64,000 nucleotides of DNA from Micrasema longulum (taxonomy: Eukaryota; Arthropoda; Insecta; Trichoptera; Brachycentridae): assembly GCA_022494885.1 (NCBI GenBank), contig JAGVSM010002913.1, positions 62,001 to 126,000 on the forward strand, read 5' to 3'. Positions within the stretch are counted from its first letter, which is position 1, and each line of letters opens with the position of its first letter. Both the position numbers and the translations under genes were made by a program. The notes under the pieces are model-generated. The model was given only the letters and a program-made list of their open reading frames with translations. It made no database searches and was not told the DNA's origin. Positions 10,838-21,796 of the stretch are shown here, piece after piece.

Positions 10838-11225
10838 TTGTGGTTCCACGGCTCGTATTGCGGAATCATGGATTAGATTAATCATGGTTCGAACCCCGCT
10901 CGACCCTAATTTGATTACATTTTTTATCAGTAAATTATTTCACATATACACACATCCTCATCCTCAATTTCGCACCCTCGTTCCATCATACACACAAAAA
11001 CCGTTACCCACTCACCCTCTCTCAGAACACCCAAATTCTTATTCAATACCTACTTGCTTATGTAAAATGTATTTTTGTGGATACCTGTTATTGGTTTATT
11101 TTTATGAATTTTCATTGGAAATGTATATTCGCTGTATTACTATGAATTTCTTAATAAATGAAGAATCGTTGAAAATGGCCCCCAAACCTATTTCTGTAAA
11201 TATAAGAATGCAAATTTATTATTAA
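10838..11225 (+). mobile_element. SINE3: tRNA-like head joined to a LINE tail
   Basis: The head (10838-10912) has an A-box-like CGGCTCGTATTGCGG and a B box GGTTCGAACCCC in the spacing of a tRNA. The body is rich in CACAC and CCTC runs. The 3' part (11055-11160) has TGTGGATACCTGTTATTGG, which aligns with TGTGGATATCTGTCATTGG in the LINE tail at 42710, and both end in AATAAAT-like sequence. A tRNA-headed SINE carrying a partner LINE 3' end is the standard model for retrotransposition in trans. The 137-codon frame here is not a gene. A second head of the family lies at 17869 (minus). Confidence 0.6.
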
Positions 11226-11812
11226 AGAAAAATGTTCAATATTAGGGCGTATAGGCATGTCATTTGCTATTTCTTTTATTGAATCCTTCAACTTCCTACA
11301 GTATAAATGTGTTAGTTTATAATTAAATAAATTGTAGTTTTTTTTACATGATCAACACATGGCATAATAATCAGCTTTTTTTTATATACGTGTTTTAAAA
11401 AATATATTGCAGTAAAATGAATTATATCTTTAAAATATATATTTGAAGCACTAACTAAGTAGTTATTCATTAAATCATAACTATCATAGCTAGACAATAA
11501 TCTACTTACCCTCAATGTGGATAAAACCAAATATATCACGTTAAGTAAAAGTAACAGATCATCACCCGAATCTCATGTTAATCTGGAAATAAAATCTGAT
11601 TGTCAATACCGGATTTTAAAACCAGTTGATTACATGTAATATCTGGGATATTGAGGGATACTGGGGATTATTGACAAAAATCTACGATGGGAGTTTCAGG
11701 TCCAATCGCTGGTTTTCAGATTAAGAAAGTTATGACATGTATTCTGCTCACTTAGGAACATCTTGAATATTAGCACTCTCAGAACTGTGTATTTTGCTAT
11801 TTTTCAGTCAGT
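11226..11812. other. No gene; a short Penelope-end fragment
   Basis: AT-rich. Positions 11440-11475 (TTTGAAGCACTAACT and following) match the start of the foldback at 6700. No gene recognised. Confidence 0.4.
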
Positions 11813-12135
11813 GGCAACCTATTGTATAGTGGGTTGGGGAGGTTGCACGGCATTTATTATGAACCTTCTAATAAATGTTTAAAAAAAATACTAAGTGTGG
11901 TGCTTCTATGTTTCCACACTTTCCCATCTGAGACATTGTTTCAATTTATGAAGGTACTGGACATAAGACTTTTTTTTTTAAAAAAGTCACAGACACATTT
12001 CTGGTCATGCGGTTATAAGAGGGAATCCCAGCAAAATGCTCGTATGAGGTTTTTCTGTAATTTGAATTATTTAATACCAAAAACACGTAAAATATTCGCT
12101 CTGAGAAATTTCTCTTTTATGGCCTCAAGAGGATG
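11813..12135 (+). mobile_element. LINE pol C-terminal fragment
   Basis: One frame gives IVGWGGCTAFIMNLL and a second gives FPSETLFQFMKVLDIRLFF, followed later by IFALRNFSFMASR. These follow the order of the Jockey/CR1-type region after the RT: (I/V)xxWGGxxxxxLxPL, FPTExLFxEFKVLDIRQLF, then xRNFSFMASRIYN. There is a frameshift between the first two blocks, so it is dead. Confidence 0.6.
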
Positions 12136-12349
12136 AACATATTTAAATCTCCAAAACGAAAGCCATTTTTAGAAGTTTAAAAGTTTAGATTTTATCTAAG
12201 GGAAGAGACCATTGCAGGAGACTACTGCGAGATATTGCATGGATTTATATATTATTAAGCGTATTTTCGAGATGTTTATTAAAATATGTGTTAATGTAGT
12301 AATTTTTCATTTTAATTTTTGCTGCTGTTTAATATTGTGCATGCTTTCA

Positions 12350-12740
12350 CTTTTCATTAGGTTGTATCGACTGTGGAATCATCTCATATCCACTATCAAA
12401 GATGTTACTACATGATAATATAGTACAGAGATATCTGTTTAAATCACGTCTGAAGAAACATCTTCTTTCTCTTCCTTGATCTCTCCTCTTTTCCTCTTTT
12501 CTCTTTTTTTCCTTTTTACCATTGAGTAATAGTTTTGATTTAAGATAATTTATAAACAAATACGTTTATTTTTTTTTTTATATATCCTTTGATTTTCCAT
12601 TAAATATGTTCTGTAACTTCAATTATAAAAATAAAACTATTATTTTTTTGGTTGGTTGGAAGAAATTGCCATTTGGCAATAAGCCCGCCAATGTACAAAT
12701 AACAGCATGTACAAAAAGTTAAATAAATATTCCAACTCAA
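12350..12740 (+). mobile_element. LINE 3' end (RT C-terminus plus 3' tail)
   Basis: The frame around 12365 reads RLWNHLISTIKDVTT, then, after a stop, SRLKKHLL, matching the LWNxLPxSIK...FKxxLKxHLL end of LINE pol. After a CT-rich stretch come GCCATTTGGCAATAAGCCCG at about 12669 and AAATAAAT. The same unit occurs at 40320 and 49810. The start at CGACTGTGGAATCATCTC is nearly the same in all three copies, so either 5' truncation or a shared composite origin is fixed in the family. Confidence 0.6.
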
Positions 12741-13868
12741 CACAGGACTCTTGGCGTCATCGAGTTAAGGAAACGTTATTATTTTTTTTTGTAATTTGTA
12801 TGTATTTGTATGAATATATTTTTTTTAAAAAACAATAAAAATCACACACCTTATTTTTACCTACTTATTATTATTTATTTATATACCGGCCAATTTCGGA
12901 GCTGCTACTGTGCAGTGCTAAGTGCAAATGAACGAATTTCAATTTGTCATAAAGATTTTAAATGATTTATTACCTCCAAATGTATAGAATTTATGTAAAC
13001 ACTGTAAAAAATATTTAATAAAATTACATTATTTTCTAAATTTTACCTTGATGACGGCATGTAGAATCCTCAAAACCGATTGGCAAGTAAGTAAATAACA
13101 AGTAGTTAAAAAAAATGTTTTTTCACTATCTATTTTTGAATTTTCATAAACCCTTTAAATATTTAGTTGTTATTTTTTTTATATTGTAAAATACCGTAAG
13201 AAAGGAACAGAAGAACAAAAGAAAGAGAGAGACACTACATAATATAATTCATGACGGGAATATTTAAAAAAGAGGACTCGAAGTTAAATTTCATAAATAA
13301 TTTTTAAAATTGAGTGATTTATATAAAATTATAAACAAACAGAATAAAATGTCGTACCACAATTAAAAATGTTTTTGATTTTAAAATTGAGAATGTTTTT
13401 ATTATCATTAGAAATTATTTTGATTTATGTTACAACGTCGTTGCCAGGGAGGCAATGTTGAAAGAAATGCACAACGAGTAAATAATTTTAATGTATAAAC
13501 GTCATAATATAAATTATATAGTAATTATTATTTATTGTTATTTGGCACTATTTTTAATTTAGTATTTAGCTTTCTAAACGTGCTCTTAGAATCATTTAAT
13601 AAGCTTAAAGATGACCTGATTGTGCAACCGAAGTGTATCTGCAAATATGGTTGCAATCACAGATCAATTATAAATAAAATGATAAATGGAGATGACGATG
13701 TTTAAAATTGTAAAAAATGAAATGCTTGGCTGTGGCAATTATAAACCAAGATTAAAATATCAACATAATTTGAAAGATAGGCGTATTCGTTTGATGATTT
13801 CACAATTTTAAAAAATTGTATCAGATTAAACTCAATAAATGACATAAAATTGTATGTTCAGATTGTTC
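12741..13868. other. AT-rich DNA, no gene seen
   Basis: AT-rich sequence. A small inverted motif at 13434-13460 (CAACGTCGTTGCCAGGGAGG) stands out only by base composition. No gene or repeat recognised. Confidence 0.45.
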
Positions 13869-13871
13869 AGC

Positions 13872-14208
13872 ATATTAGAATGGAGATAGAGACAATATTG
13901 GAGAAGGGGTTATGGAAGTCTAGACATTAACATGTCTTATGGCCTGTTATTGGCTGTTTTAGGTGTCACTTTACACATCGTGTAACATTCACTAATCTGC
14001 CTACGTTTTAACATCCATATTTTTTTTATTCTTTCAACTGTTGATTTTTGTGAAGTTAAATAGCTGAAACCTTTATTGATGCGGGTGATATTTATCTGTT
14101 TGAATTAGTTCACTTGTATATACTAGGCAATGCCAGAAAATATATTTAAATTTTCATACTTCTTTATTGACCAATTGGTTTAATGTATAATATTTTGATA
14201 TATTGAGT
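13872..14208 (+). mobile_element. M-family element, half copy
   Basis: Contains the M-family blocks in order: GAGACAATATTGGAGAAGG, TGGAAGTCTAGACATT, TTATGGCCTGTTATTGGCTG, CACTTTACACATCGTGTAAC, AAGTTAAATAGCTGAAACC, TTGATGCGGGTGA, then CTAGGCAATGCCAGAAAA. It is a single arm rather than a palindrome and has the extended inner part also found at 24190 and, inverted, at 36800. Non-coding. Confidence 0.75.
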
Positions 14209-14425
14209 TTTTCTACTGACATTTCTTGGTGGAACTGCATTTTAATTATAATAATAAAAATACGTATAAAGTTTTAGTTCACTTTTATTTATAAATTTTT
14301 ATCTGTGATTGTGATCGACATCGTTAGACTGGTCTGACGATGTCGGTCACGACGAAACCCGGTCACTGGTAAAAATTTATAAATACAAGTGGAATGAAAT
14401 TATATGCGTATTTGTATTATTGTAT
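14209..14425. mobile_element. Penelope-type foldback with hammerhead-like core
   Basis: An inverted repeat: CACTTTTATTTATAAATTTTT on the left (about 14280) faces AAAAATTTATAAATACAAGTG on the right (about 14370). The right half holds CTGACGA, one T, stem GTCG, loop GTCA, stem CGAC, then GAAACCCGGTCACTGG (14333-14374), the hammerhead-like arrangement described at 34671. Upstream CTGGT can pair with downstream ACUGG (with wobbles) as stem I. The element at 58380 has the same inverted architecture and its flank matches TTCTTGGTGGAACT here in reverse, so the inverted form itself is a repeated unit. Confidence 0.65.
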
Positions 14426-14544
14426 AATATTTTGAGTTTGTTTAAATCTATGGAGTAACATTTTAATCCTAACTTCTTTTTAGTTTTAGTAATTTGACAT
14501 ATTCATATACTATACTATTTCAATAATTTAAGCTAATTTTAGTG

Positions 14545-14815
14545 CATGTTCGGACATGGTGGTGTTTGCATCCCCTTTAACTCTGCATATAATTTATGTA
14601 TTTTTTTGTAAATACTTTGTTACGGTGATGGTTAAGGTGAAAGTGTGTTTTAGTTTTTGCATGTTGACGTAGTGAGTGTCCTGACGAAGAGATGGATACG
14701 TCTAGAGACCGGTTGACATAAAAAGTTGGTAAAGGGTTGAATACAATTTTACTATCATTAAATAAAATGTTTGACCACAAAGTTAATGCTTTGAACATAA
14801 ATAACATTTTTTAAT
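14545..14815 (+). mobile_element. PLE 3' end with degraded hammerhead motif
   Basis: Matches the PLE 3' region at 34660-34850 and 36480-36760 in plus orientation: GGTGAAAGTGTGTTTTAG, then TGTCCTGACGAAGAGA, then ACGTCTAGAGACCGGTTGAC, then AAGTTGGTAAAGGGTTGAA and CCACAAAGTTAATGCTTTGAA. The CUGACGA box is intact but GAAAC has become GAGAC, so the copy should be inactive. The 76-codon minus-strand frame over it is non-coding. Confidence 0.7.
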
Positions 14816-15355
14816 TTTGTTTCGTCATTATTGGTGTTCACATATGTATAATTGGTGAAAGATGTTAATTTGTATTATTTTTATATTATGAAGTGTATAT
14901 ATATATATATATATATATATTGTGATATCTTTTACAGTTTGCAAACTGAAAATAAATAAATTAATGAATGAATTATTTTTTGGATTTCTGCTCCACAGGT
15001 TTTTGCAAATACACTACAAATATTGTTCATATACTATCTTTACATGAGAACATATATTGGCTATTTTGAAATAAATGTTTCCAAATTTAATAATTACGAA
15101 AGAGAATATTGAAATAATTACCACTGCATCTTATTTATAAAAAAACAACATTGAAATTTGATGCTTAGAATACTTTTTGTATTGCATAAATTGAAATGTG
15201 AAAATAAGTTTTTTGTTCATTTTTTGTAGTCGTAACAGTTTTTTTTATTCAGTTAGGAACTGAAATGAGTAGCAACATGGTTGTAACTATTGAATTCGTT
15301 ATGTTCAAATAAATCATTTTAAAAAAATGTTGGCTAAAATGACCACGAAGAAGCT
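14816..15355. other. No gene; (TA)n microsatellite at 14896-14921
   Basis: AT-rich, with one perfect TA dinucleotide run of about 13 units. No coding signal. Confidence 0.5.
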
Positions 15356-15359
15356 CTTT

Positions 15360-15985
15360 AAAATATTACATGTGTGTTTTGGCGTTAGCAGAGCGATTCT
15401 GCCTGGGGTGGTGATTATAATTTTTTGTGGGTATTATTTGACTGAATCGTTGATCAGTGTTAATTTTTGCGGGGAAAGAAGAGATGCGTTTGCGCGATGA
15501 TGGCAGATACAGACAAGAATGGTATACGGCCAAACAAACTACAGCTGACAAAAATCCTACCTCTGGGAAGTCAGGAAAAGGGGTCAGGGACAGGAATCCG
15601 GATGCTATCTCCAAGTTCTGGCTTTTGAGTAGTGTTTCCCCCTTTTCGGTAAACACAGCACTTTCACTATAGTAATTCGGCTAATATAAAGATGAATGTG
15701 GCGGCGCGCTGGTCAGAAAATGTAAAGGTGTGCAGATGTGGGCAGATGATTAAAAGACGAGCTCATGCGGGCAGATAAAATATGATTCACGCGGTTGTTT
15801 GCAGAAAATATCAAGAAGAAAGAATGTGATTGTTGATTTTGGTTGCTATAGATATGGAAATTTGTTCTCATAGCAACCGTAGCTACCCATGGCCATAAAG
15901 ACGAGGAAAATAAACAAACATCAAAAGTTGGAAGATTACAGGATGGGTAGGATAGGTGGACCTTCATTTACTGGCGGTCCATCCA
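15360..15985. other. GC-raised segment with several open frames, unrecognised
   Basis: This 600-bp block is visibly richer in G and C than its flanks (for example GTGGCGGCGCGCTGGTCAG near 15698) and has open frames on both strands of 71-96 codons (15366-15656 minus, 15457-15672 plus, 15713-15967 minus). No frame gives a known motif. GGCAGAT recurs in short order around 15738, 15748 and 15770. It may be a decayed transposon interior or gene fragment. Confidence 0.3.
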
Positions 15986-16410
15986 GCCACAAACCACTTA
16001 ATCCCACCTACCACTCGCGCAACCACTGCCTATGTTTGTAATCCAATTTCTTCGGTTTTTATTTCTGTTGATCTGTGTGCTGTAAGAATTTTGTGAATGT
16101 AGGTGAGACATTCCCGAATTATCACATGAATCCAAAAGAATATATCTGAAGATATTTTTTTGAATTTAAACGTACATTGATACCGGTCGTTTTAATTAAC
16201 AATATTTTATACGCGTATTGAAATTGTTGTAATGAATGATTAGTAGGGTGCCATACTTTTAAACGAGCTACATCTTCAAGTAAAAAATGCACCTTATATG
16301 GCAAATTTTAAGAAACGCCTGAAAGTTGATAACGTATCCTTAAACCCTAACATTACTATGTATAGTTTATTCCTTTGTTTTCTGGATTCTTTTTTTTCTT
16401 CCAAACTCAT
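15986..16410. other. No gene seen
   Basis: Mixed composition sequence, with CCACCTACCACTCGCGC near 16003. Nothing recognised. Confidence 0.4.
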
Positions 16411-16411
16411 T

Positions 16412-16605
16412 GCGGCTGACGGTGTGGCGCAATTGGTTAGACGGCCAACTGTGAAATTGGCGTTGCTGGTTATTTTTTTATGCTGGGTATATTTTCTCAA
16501 AAGATCTGAGTTTTGGGTGTATTTTTCACAATTTTCATCCACATTCTCTCTTTCCCAACCGCTGACAAGCTTCTAAAATAGAAGCTTAACGGGTTATTCT
16601 ATTTT
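16412..16605 (+). mobile_element. SINE2 copy (tRNA-derived head)
   Basis: The head reads GTGTGGCGCAATTGGTTAG, an A-box region, followed by an anticodon-arm-like ACTGTGAAATT. The 3' end has CTGACAAGCTTCTAAAATAG paired with AAGCTTAACGGGTT as a hairpin. The copy at 23243 matches in the head, in CACAATTTTCATCCACATTC-type mid sequence and in the 3' hairpin. The 92-codon frame across it is an artefact. Confidence 0.65.
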
Positions 16606-16787
16606 AAAAAATAGTCTTATCCCACATTTCTCATCACAGTTATAATGCGAGAAACAATTTTTATTTCAATAAGTTTATATCTAAAACCAGTCTACCCTCT
16701 AAAAAACAGCAATTATAAAAAAAATATTATTCGTATTTTTACCTACATTTTTTTAAATTACAAATTAAACCAATTTTTTTTACAAGT

Positions 16788-16890
16788 CTTTTATTTTGGT
16801 TGGTTCAAAAAATTGCATTTAGCAACTAGCCCGCCAAAGGCAAAAGGCATTAAATTTTGTGCTTGAAGTATAAATAATAAAGAAATATGA
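16788..16890 (+). mobile_element. LINE 3' tail fragment
   Basis: Contains TTGGTTGGTTCAAAAAATTG, CATTTAGCAACTAGCCCGCC and an AATAATAAAG tail. It is a diverged version of the tail at 12650, 40600 and 50460. Confidence 0.5.
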
Positions 16891-17868
16891 TTAACCTGTT
16901 TTTTAACTGTACGTTTTCAAATCTAAAAAAGAAAAAATAGTATTTTGTCAAATCTAATCTTTTCGGTATATTTTTGAGCAGAAATGTTAGTGCAGTGATT
17001 TTTGTCACTTTATTTTTCTCTTTTGATTTTTATAAATAAAGATAAGATAAAAATATTTTTTAAGCATTCAATAAAAAAGTAGAAAATAACAGAAACGTAG
17101 CGTTAGTACATTTCCTCATTAACTGTGAATATTTAGGATACATAAATAATATAATACACCAATTATAATATTATTAATACCAGAATGAGTTGCAAAACAA
17201 GGCTTAAGATAAATCATTATTTTATCTCACGCAAAAATTTAACTTGTTTGAACTTTAAAAACCATTAATATCTAGAGCAGACGGTTATAATGTGTCCTTT
17301 AAGGAAGCCATTACTAAAATATCAACCGCTTTTTTATACGTGTGATCTCACATTCATCAAACCGCATTGTACAATAGACATCAAATATACAAACAATATA
17401 ATTAGCAACCAGTTGACCAGTCATAACTCACCCTAGAGAAAAACATATGCAATTTTGAGATTAAAATCTCATGTTTTACTAGTGCAAAAACTAAACATAA
17501 ATAAACTTTTACGTTCACCTATATATTTATTATACCTATTATTTTACAATTTATCGTCTGATGTAGTTAATATCCCATTTAACTTGTAATATAAAATATT
17601 TGAATTTACTATGAAATTGGTTAAATGTCAAATTTTAATGAGATCGAAGCTTGCTAATTAAAATGTTAGTAATTGGCTTTTAAAAAATATATATGTTGTG
17701 TTCATAGGCAGAACCTAATAGTATAGTTACAAAAATGAATGTATAAATAAAATAACTATATGGATTTAAAAAAAAAGAAATATTAGCGTTTTTATAATTT
17801 ACACAAATATTACAATTTTGGTGGCCATTTTTAACGAGTTGTAAATAACTCACTATTAGAAATGGAAA
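16891..17868. other. AT-rich DNA, no gene seen
   Basis: AT-rich sequence with no coding or repeat signal recognised. Confidence 0.45.
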
Positions 17869-17952
17869 TCAAGTTGTGGTAGAGTGGAGTTTGAACCTCG
17901 ATCCTCTGGCCCGTGAGTCCGCAACACTAGCCACGGGATCACAACCCAATTA
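17869..17952 (-). mobile_element. SINE3 tRNA-like head (minus)
   Basis: Reverse complement reads GTGATCCCGTGGCTAGTG, TTGCGGACTCACGGGCC and B box GGTTCAAACTCC. This parallels the head at 10838. A real tRNA is unlikely because there is no acceptor-stem pairing that I can close. Confidence 0.5.
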
Positions 17953-18239
17953 TATATATAATGTAGATATTGCAGGTGATAAGATTGTGTTTACTAATGT
18001 TTTTTATGCATAGATATTTCTTGAAATTCCAGAATATTTTTTTATGCAAAGCGTTAATTTAACCCACTTTTACATGTAAGTATGAGATATTTAATTATAT
18101 TATGAGGGTAGGTACCTTAGTCTTATTCTTGTTGACGAGGATCAACGCTAAATAAGCTCCTGACGTCACTGCGACCTGTGTAGATTTATTGTAACACGTC
18201 CCTTTAAATTAATTCTTGTCCTCCAAGCCTTAGCGCAGG

Positions 18240-18735
18240 GATGCAAGGCGAGTGCTTTTATATCTGTGGTTAAATGTCCTCTCCCAAACCTCAGTCTTAA
18301 AAGTATCGGGCTATATAGAAGGAGAAAAATTACTCTCATATCATCAGGAATAACCAACACCGAGGATGCGGCTTCACTTTCTTTCACTTTCTTAGAGTTT
18401 ATTGAGAGAATTCAGAATAAGTTTCTTAGATATATCAGGTTTAAGATGGGTTTTCTTAGTAATCAATTAAATCACAACAAAATTTATACGAAGAACATCG
18501 AACGATCTTACGAGTTTATTTAAAATAATAAAACGAATGTTTGGTAACCCTGATCTACTGAAGTTAATTTCGTTATATGTACCACCTAGGTTAAGCAGAA
18601 CATCATCAATACTATATTTTAAAAATTCTCGAACGGTAGCTCAATACAAGTCACCTATTTTTAGTTTACAGAATACCGGGAATAAATATGCATCATATTT
18701 TGATATGATATTTAGTTTATAATATTATTTTGGCC
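18240..18735 (+). mobile_element. LINE pol C-terminal remnant
   Basis: Frames carry FIERIQNKFLRYIRFKMGF at about 18400, then DLLKLISLYVPPRLSRTSS and NTGNKYASYFDMIFSL, ending in a stop at 18722. This is the same LINE region as at 7150-7700. There is a frame change and stops between the blocks. The minus-strand frame 18166-18387 is a shadow. Confidence 0.6.
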
Positions 18736-19250
18736 TAACTAAAAAAATAAAGTGATTAACATGTTCTTATCAAAAAGAGCAAATCAACTTCAGGAAATCC
18801 GGTTAGAATAGTTATAATTTGATTGATTAAAGTATTTTGTAATTTTATCGGAAACTTATAATAATTTTTATTACTTTAAAATATGTAAAAATTTCAAGTG
18901 ATTTATAATGTGTATAGTATATGATACTCGATTCTTTTTTCAAGCACTCTTTAAACTACATACATATATGTAAATGGCAGAAATGCTGTATATAAAAAAA
19001 ATATATACATATCTAAATTCATTTACATAACACACGTAAAGGCGTTTCATCATGTGCACTGCAGAACCTTTATCTGGAAGTTTAAGACAGATTAATTCTA
19101 GCAAGGTGTTTATTCAATCTGCAGTGCCCTGTAAGGGCTCTTGTGATTACCCTTATTTGGATCGACTTAATTTTCAACTTAACTTTCAAACCTTTGCGAG
19201 TGCTCCTTTAGTAGTTCCTTTGCACGGTATTTAAGGGGTGCTTTTAAGGT
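18736..19250. other. No gene seen
   Basis: AT-rich up to 19040, then a less AT-rich 200 bp with a 60-codon frame (19052-19234) that I do not recognise. Confidence 0.4.
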
Positions 19251-19254
19251 GCCT

Positions 19255-19440
19255 ACATCTAATCATCGCCAGAGTCATTTCTCTATCCAAACCCGGTGGT
19301 GCATAGAGCACTGCATTGGGTCACCAAATGCGAGGTATCTTGATAATTTGTTACATGAAAATGAGGTGCCAGGCTAGAAGCAGTAAAATATCGCTGAATA
19401 AAAACACCTTATAAACAAAAATTTCATGACGACTTCATTC
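19255..19440 (-). mobile_element. SINE1 3' part (minus)
   Basis: In reverse complement it gives the SINE1 body and end: a CACCTCATTTTCATGTAAC region, AAGATACCTCGCATTTGG, TGCAGTGCTCTATGCACCA and a CGATGAT-like tail. The tRNA head is missing, so the copy is 5' truncated, as is usual for retroposons. Confidence 0.65.
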
Positions 19441-19444
19441 AATA

Positions 19445-19625
19445 AATTGGATTGTATATCGTCTGACTAACTTGCAAAACTCCAATCTCCAAAAATAAAC
19501 ATTTTACAGGAGGGTGAAAAAACAGTACCTATGATTTATCGAAATTATACTGTCTTTTCAACCTCCTGTAAAATTTTTTTTTGGATATTGGAGTTTAGCA
19601 AGTTAGTCAGACAATAAACGAATGA
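19445..19625. repeat. Foldback (inverted repeat), about 180 bp
   Basis: The left arm has CGTCTGACTAACTTGC and ACATTTTACAGGAGGGTG. The right arm has the complement, CAACCTCCTGTAAAATTTT and GCAAGTTAGTCAGACAATA. The arms are about 60-70 bp each, roughly 90% alike by eye, around a short centre near 19537. Confidence 0.75.
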
Positions 19626-20388
19626 AATTATATGTAATATGTACTATTGTTCGCAGTTACAATTTAATTTAAGTATGTTCTCATCACAGACGGCGGCATT
19701 ATTTTTCGCAGCGTCACGTATGATCACGACAAAAGTCCGTTTCAGAATAAAGATAAAGAAAGTAATTATCTTCGAATTAAATGCCATCTATTACACCTAT
19801 GTAACGTGTCTATTTAAATGTACGTCACTGGGCAAATCTACTAGTATCAAATAGGTACTTCATATAATTTAGAAATCGGCCTGCGTAATATAATTGGCTT
19901 TAGGTAATCTAATTATTATACTTTAGAAGACTTGAAATTGTTTTAAATACATTGGTATAAGCTATTTTTGACAAGTTTTAAGCACTATCCATCATCATAA
20001 TCTCGAACGTTCGATTTTCATTAATCATAAGTGAATTGGTCAACGTTTCTACAAAGACTCTGACATTTATTTCAACGGCACCAATTCAACAATTTGTACC
20101 CATAAAGCAAAACTTCCGAATCTACTAAGTGAGCTTAACATACGGTTTTTTATTCTAAAATGATTTGTCTTGTGTCAAAGATGAGTGAAAATACGAATGT
20201 CAAGTGCATTGTCAGTCATGCGGTCATAAAGTCGTGCGGTCGTAAGGTCATAAAGTTCGTTAGTATCATATACAATAATATTTATTCTAAAATCCGTAAC
20301 CTGCATGACCATTAAAGAAACAACACTAGCGCTACTTCAATATATTATCTTGTGATTTTTTTGTCGCTTAGTACTGTCGAAGTAAATT
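19626..20388. other. No gene; short direct repeat at 20218-20256
   Basis: AT-rich, with a 71-codon frame (19639-19854) of no recognised family. At 20218-20256 GCGGTCATAAAGTC is repeated in diverged form (GCGGTCGTAAGGTC). Confidence 0.4.
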
Positions 20389-20728
20389 GTCTAAAAGCCG
20401 CTTATTAAAATTTGTTGCAACAGAGAGGAAAAACATTTTTAAGAAGGGAATATGGAAGTCTAGGCATTTACAGGGCTTATGACCTATCATTGGCTGGTTT
20501 AAGTGTTTAAACATGGGCAGAATAGTGAACGTTACACAGCGTGTAAAGTGGCCACTTAAACCAGCGAATGATAAGATATAAGATAAGTCCTGTAAATGTT
20601 TAGACTTCCATATTCCCCCCTCAAAATTGTTTTCTCTCTTTGTTTTAACAAATTTAAACATGAATAACTCCCTAGGGAGGAAATCCAACCACTTTGCAAG
20701 CATTTGGGCATACTCAAAACATAGCCAG
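20389..20728. mobile_element. M-family palindromic copy
   Basis: Left arm: TTGCAACAGAGAGG, GGGAATATGGAAGTCTAGG, CATTTACAGGGCTTATGACC, GGCTGGTTTAAGTG. The right arm repeats these in reverse (GTAAAGTGGCCACTTAAACC, CCTGTAAATGTTTAGACTTC, TTGTTTTCTCTCTTTG). The element then continues with AATAACTCCCTAGGGAGG and CATTTGGGCATACTCAAAAC. The inner part seen in the 47389 copy is absent. The 111-codon minus frame here is non-coding. Confidence 0.8.
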
Positions 20729-20872
20729 TTATTTATTTAGCGGGATTTTTGGTCTGTTGTAAATTTTAAACATTAAAATAGCATTTAAAATGTTCGCCGG
20801 AGTTTAAATAATTGTTTGTATTCGCGGAATTTAAATAATTGAATCGGTTAAGATATAGGCAAAAACATTCGA

Positions 20873-21135
20873 GTAATAACACGCCAGTGGCTTATAGAGT
20901 CACCTTTACGGAGAAAAACCATTATATGATTATTAATCACGAAAATAGCTACATATTACAGTAAAATAACGGGCCGTAGGTACTCGGGTCGAGAATAGCG
21001 AGCGCAAACCGTCCGTTACACGATTGTTGTTAAACTAAAAAACAAAATCAATATTTTTGAATGCTTTTGTTCTATGCAATAGAGCTAAAGGGCATGCCTA
21101 GTGAATTATTACTCTAAGGTAAAAATATATACGAA
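20873..21135 (+). mobile_element. D-family internal fragment
   Basis: Matches the interior of the complete D copy at 60163-60925 (read there on the minus strand): AATAACACGCCAGTGGCTTA, ACGGGCCGTAGGTACTCGG, TCGAGAATAGCGAGCGCAAA, CGTTACACGATTGTTGTTAA and GCTTTTGTTCTATGCAATAG. Both ends are missing. Confidence 0.7.
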
Positions 21136-21473
21136 AAATTAAATAATCCACTCTTCAATAATTTGAATATTTTTAAATATGTACCAACTAACAGAATTAT
21201 TTTAATTGGCCTTTGTTATAAAAAAATCTCGTTTCATAGACATGTTGAAAAAATAATTTCAATTAATAACATAAAATTACATGGACACTTTGACTGTTGC
21301 GAGCGGAAATAAAATGGCAGCCTTCGTGACACATGTGACGTTACGCAGAAAAATGTCATGGCGAGTGATGAGAAAATCGACGGTCCTTATCTATAATATC
21401 GAATCTGCATTTTCCGATATTTACAGGAGAGAAAAAACAAAGCTTGATAGTTTTACATGAAGTTATCAGATAC

Positions 21474-21796
21474 TGTAGAAATGTTAAACGTGTATCTATT
21501 GTATTTCAATAGATACACGTTTAACATTGTATTTCGATAGATACACATTTAAGTTTGTAAGTGAAAATTCTTGATGGAAGTTCATTGTAATTTATTGTAT
21601 TAATAAAAGACGAGTGAAACTTTAATCCACAAATTTGGAATATCCAGTGACCGGTTTCATCGATTTCAAGACCAGTCGCGAAAGCGATGGAACCGGTCGC
21701 TGGATATTCCAAATTTATGGATTAAAGTATCACTCGTCTTTTATTTATATAATAAATTTCAATAGATACACGTTGAAAATTTCTACAGTAGTGACG
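21474..21796. mobile_element. Nested foldback inside the outer element
   Basis: The ends CTGTAGAAATGTTAAACGTG and TACACGTTGAAAATTTCTAC are inverted. Inside them a stronger palindrome pairs 21608-21660 (GAGTGAAACTTTAATCCAC, ATATCCAGTGACCGGTTTC) with 21690-21745 (ACCGGTCGCTGGATATTCC, ATTAAAGTATCACTCGTC). The apex is a small hairpin TCGC-GAAA-GCGA. The repeated ACCGGT motif suggests a relation to the Penelope-type ends elsewhere in the window. The 63- and 100-codon frames here are by-products. Confidence 0.65.

Noticed and set aside
10838..10912. tRNA gene
   Set aside because: A and B boxes are present, but the acceptor arm does not pair and the head runs into a repeat body and LINE-like tail.
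20368..20703. 111-codon minus-strand ORF
   Set aside because: It spans the M-family palindrome; the same sequence in other copies has stops.
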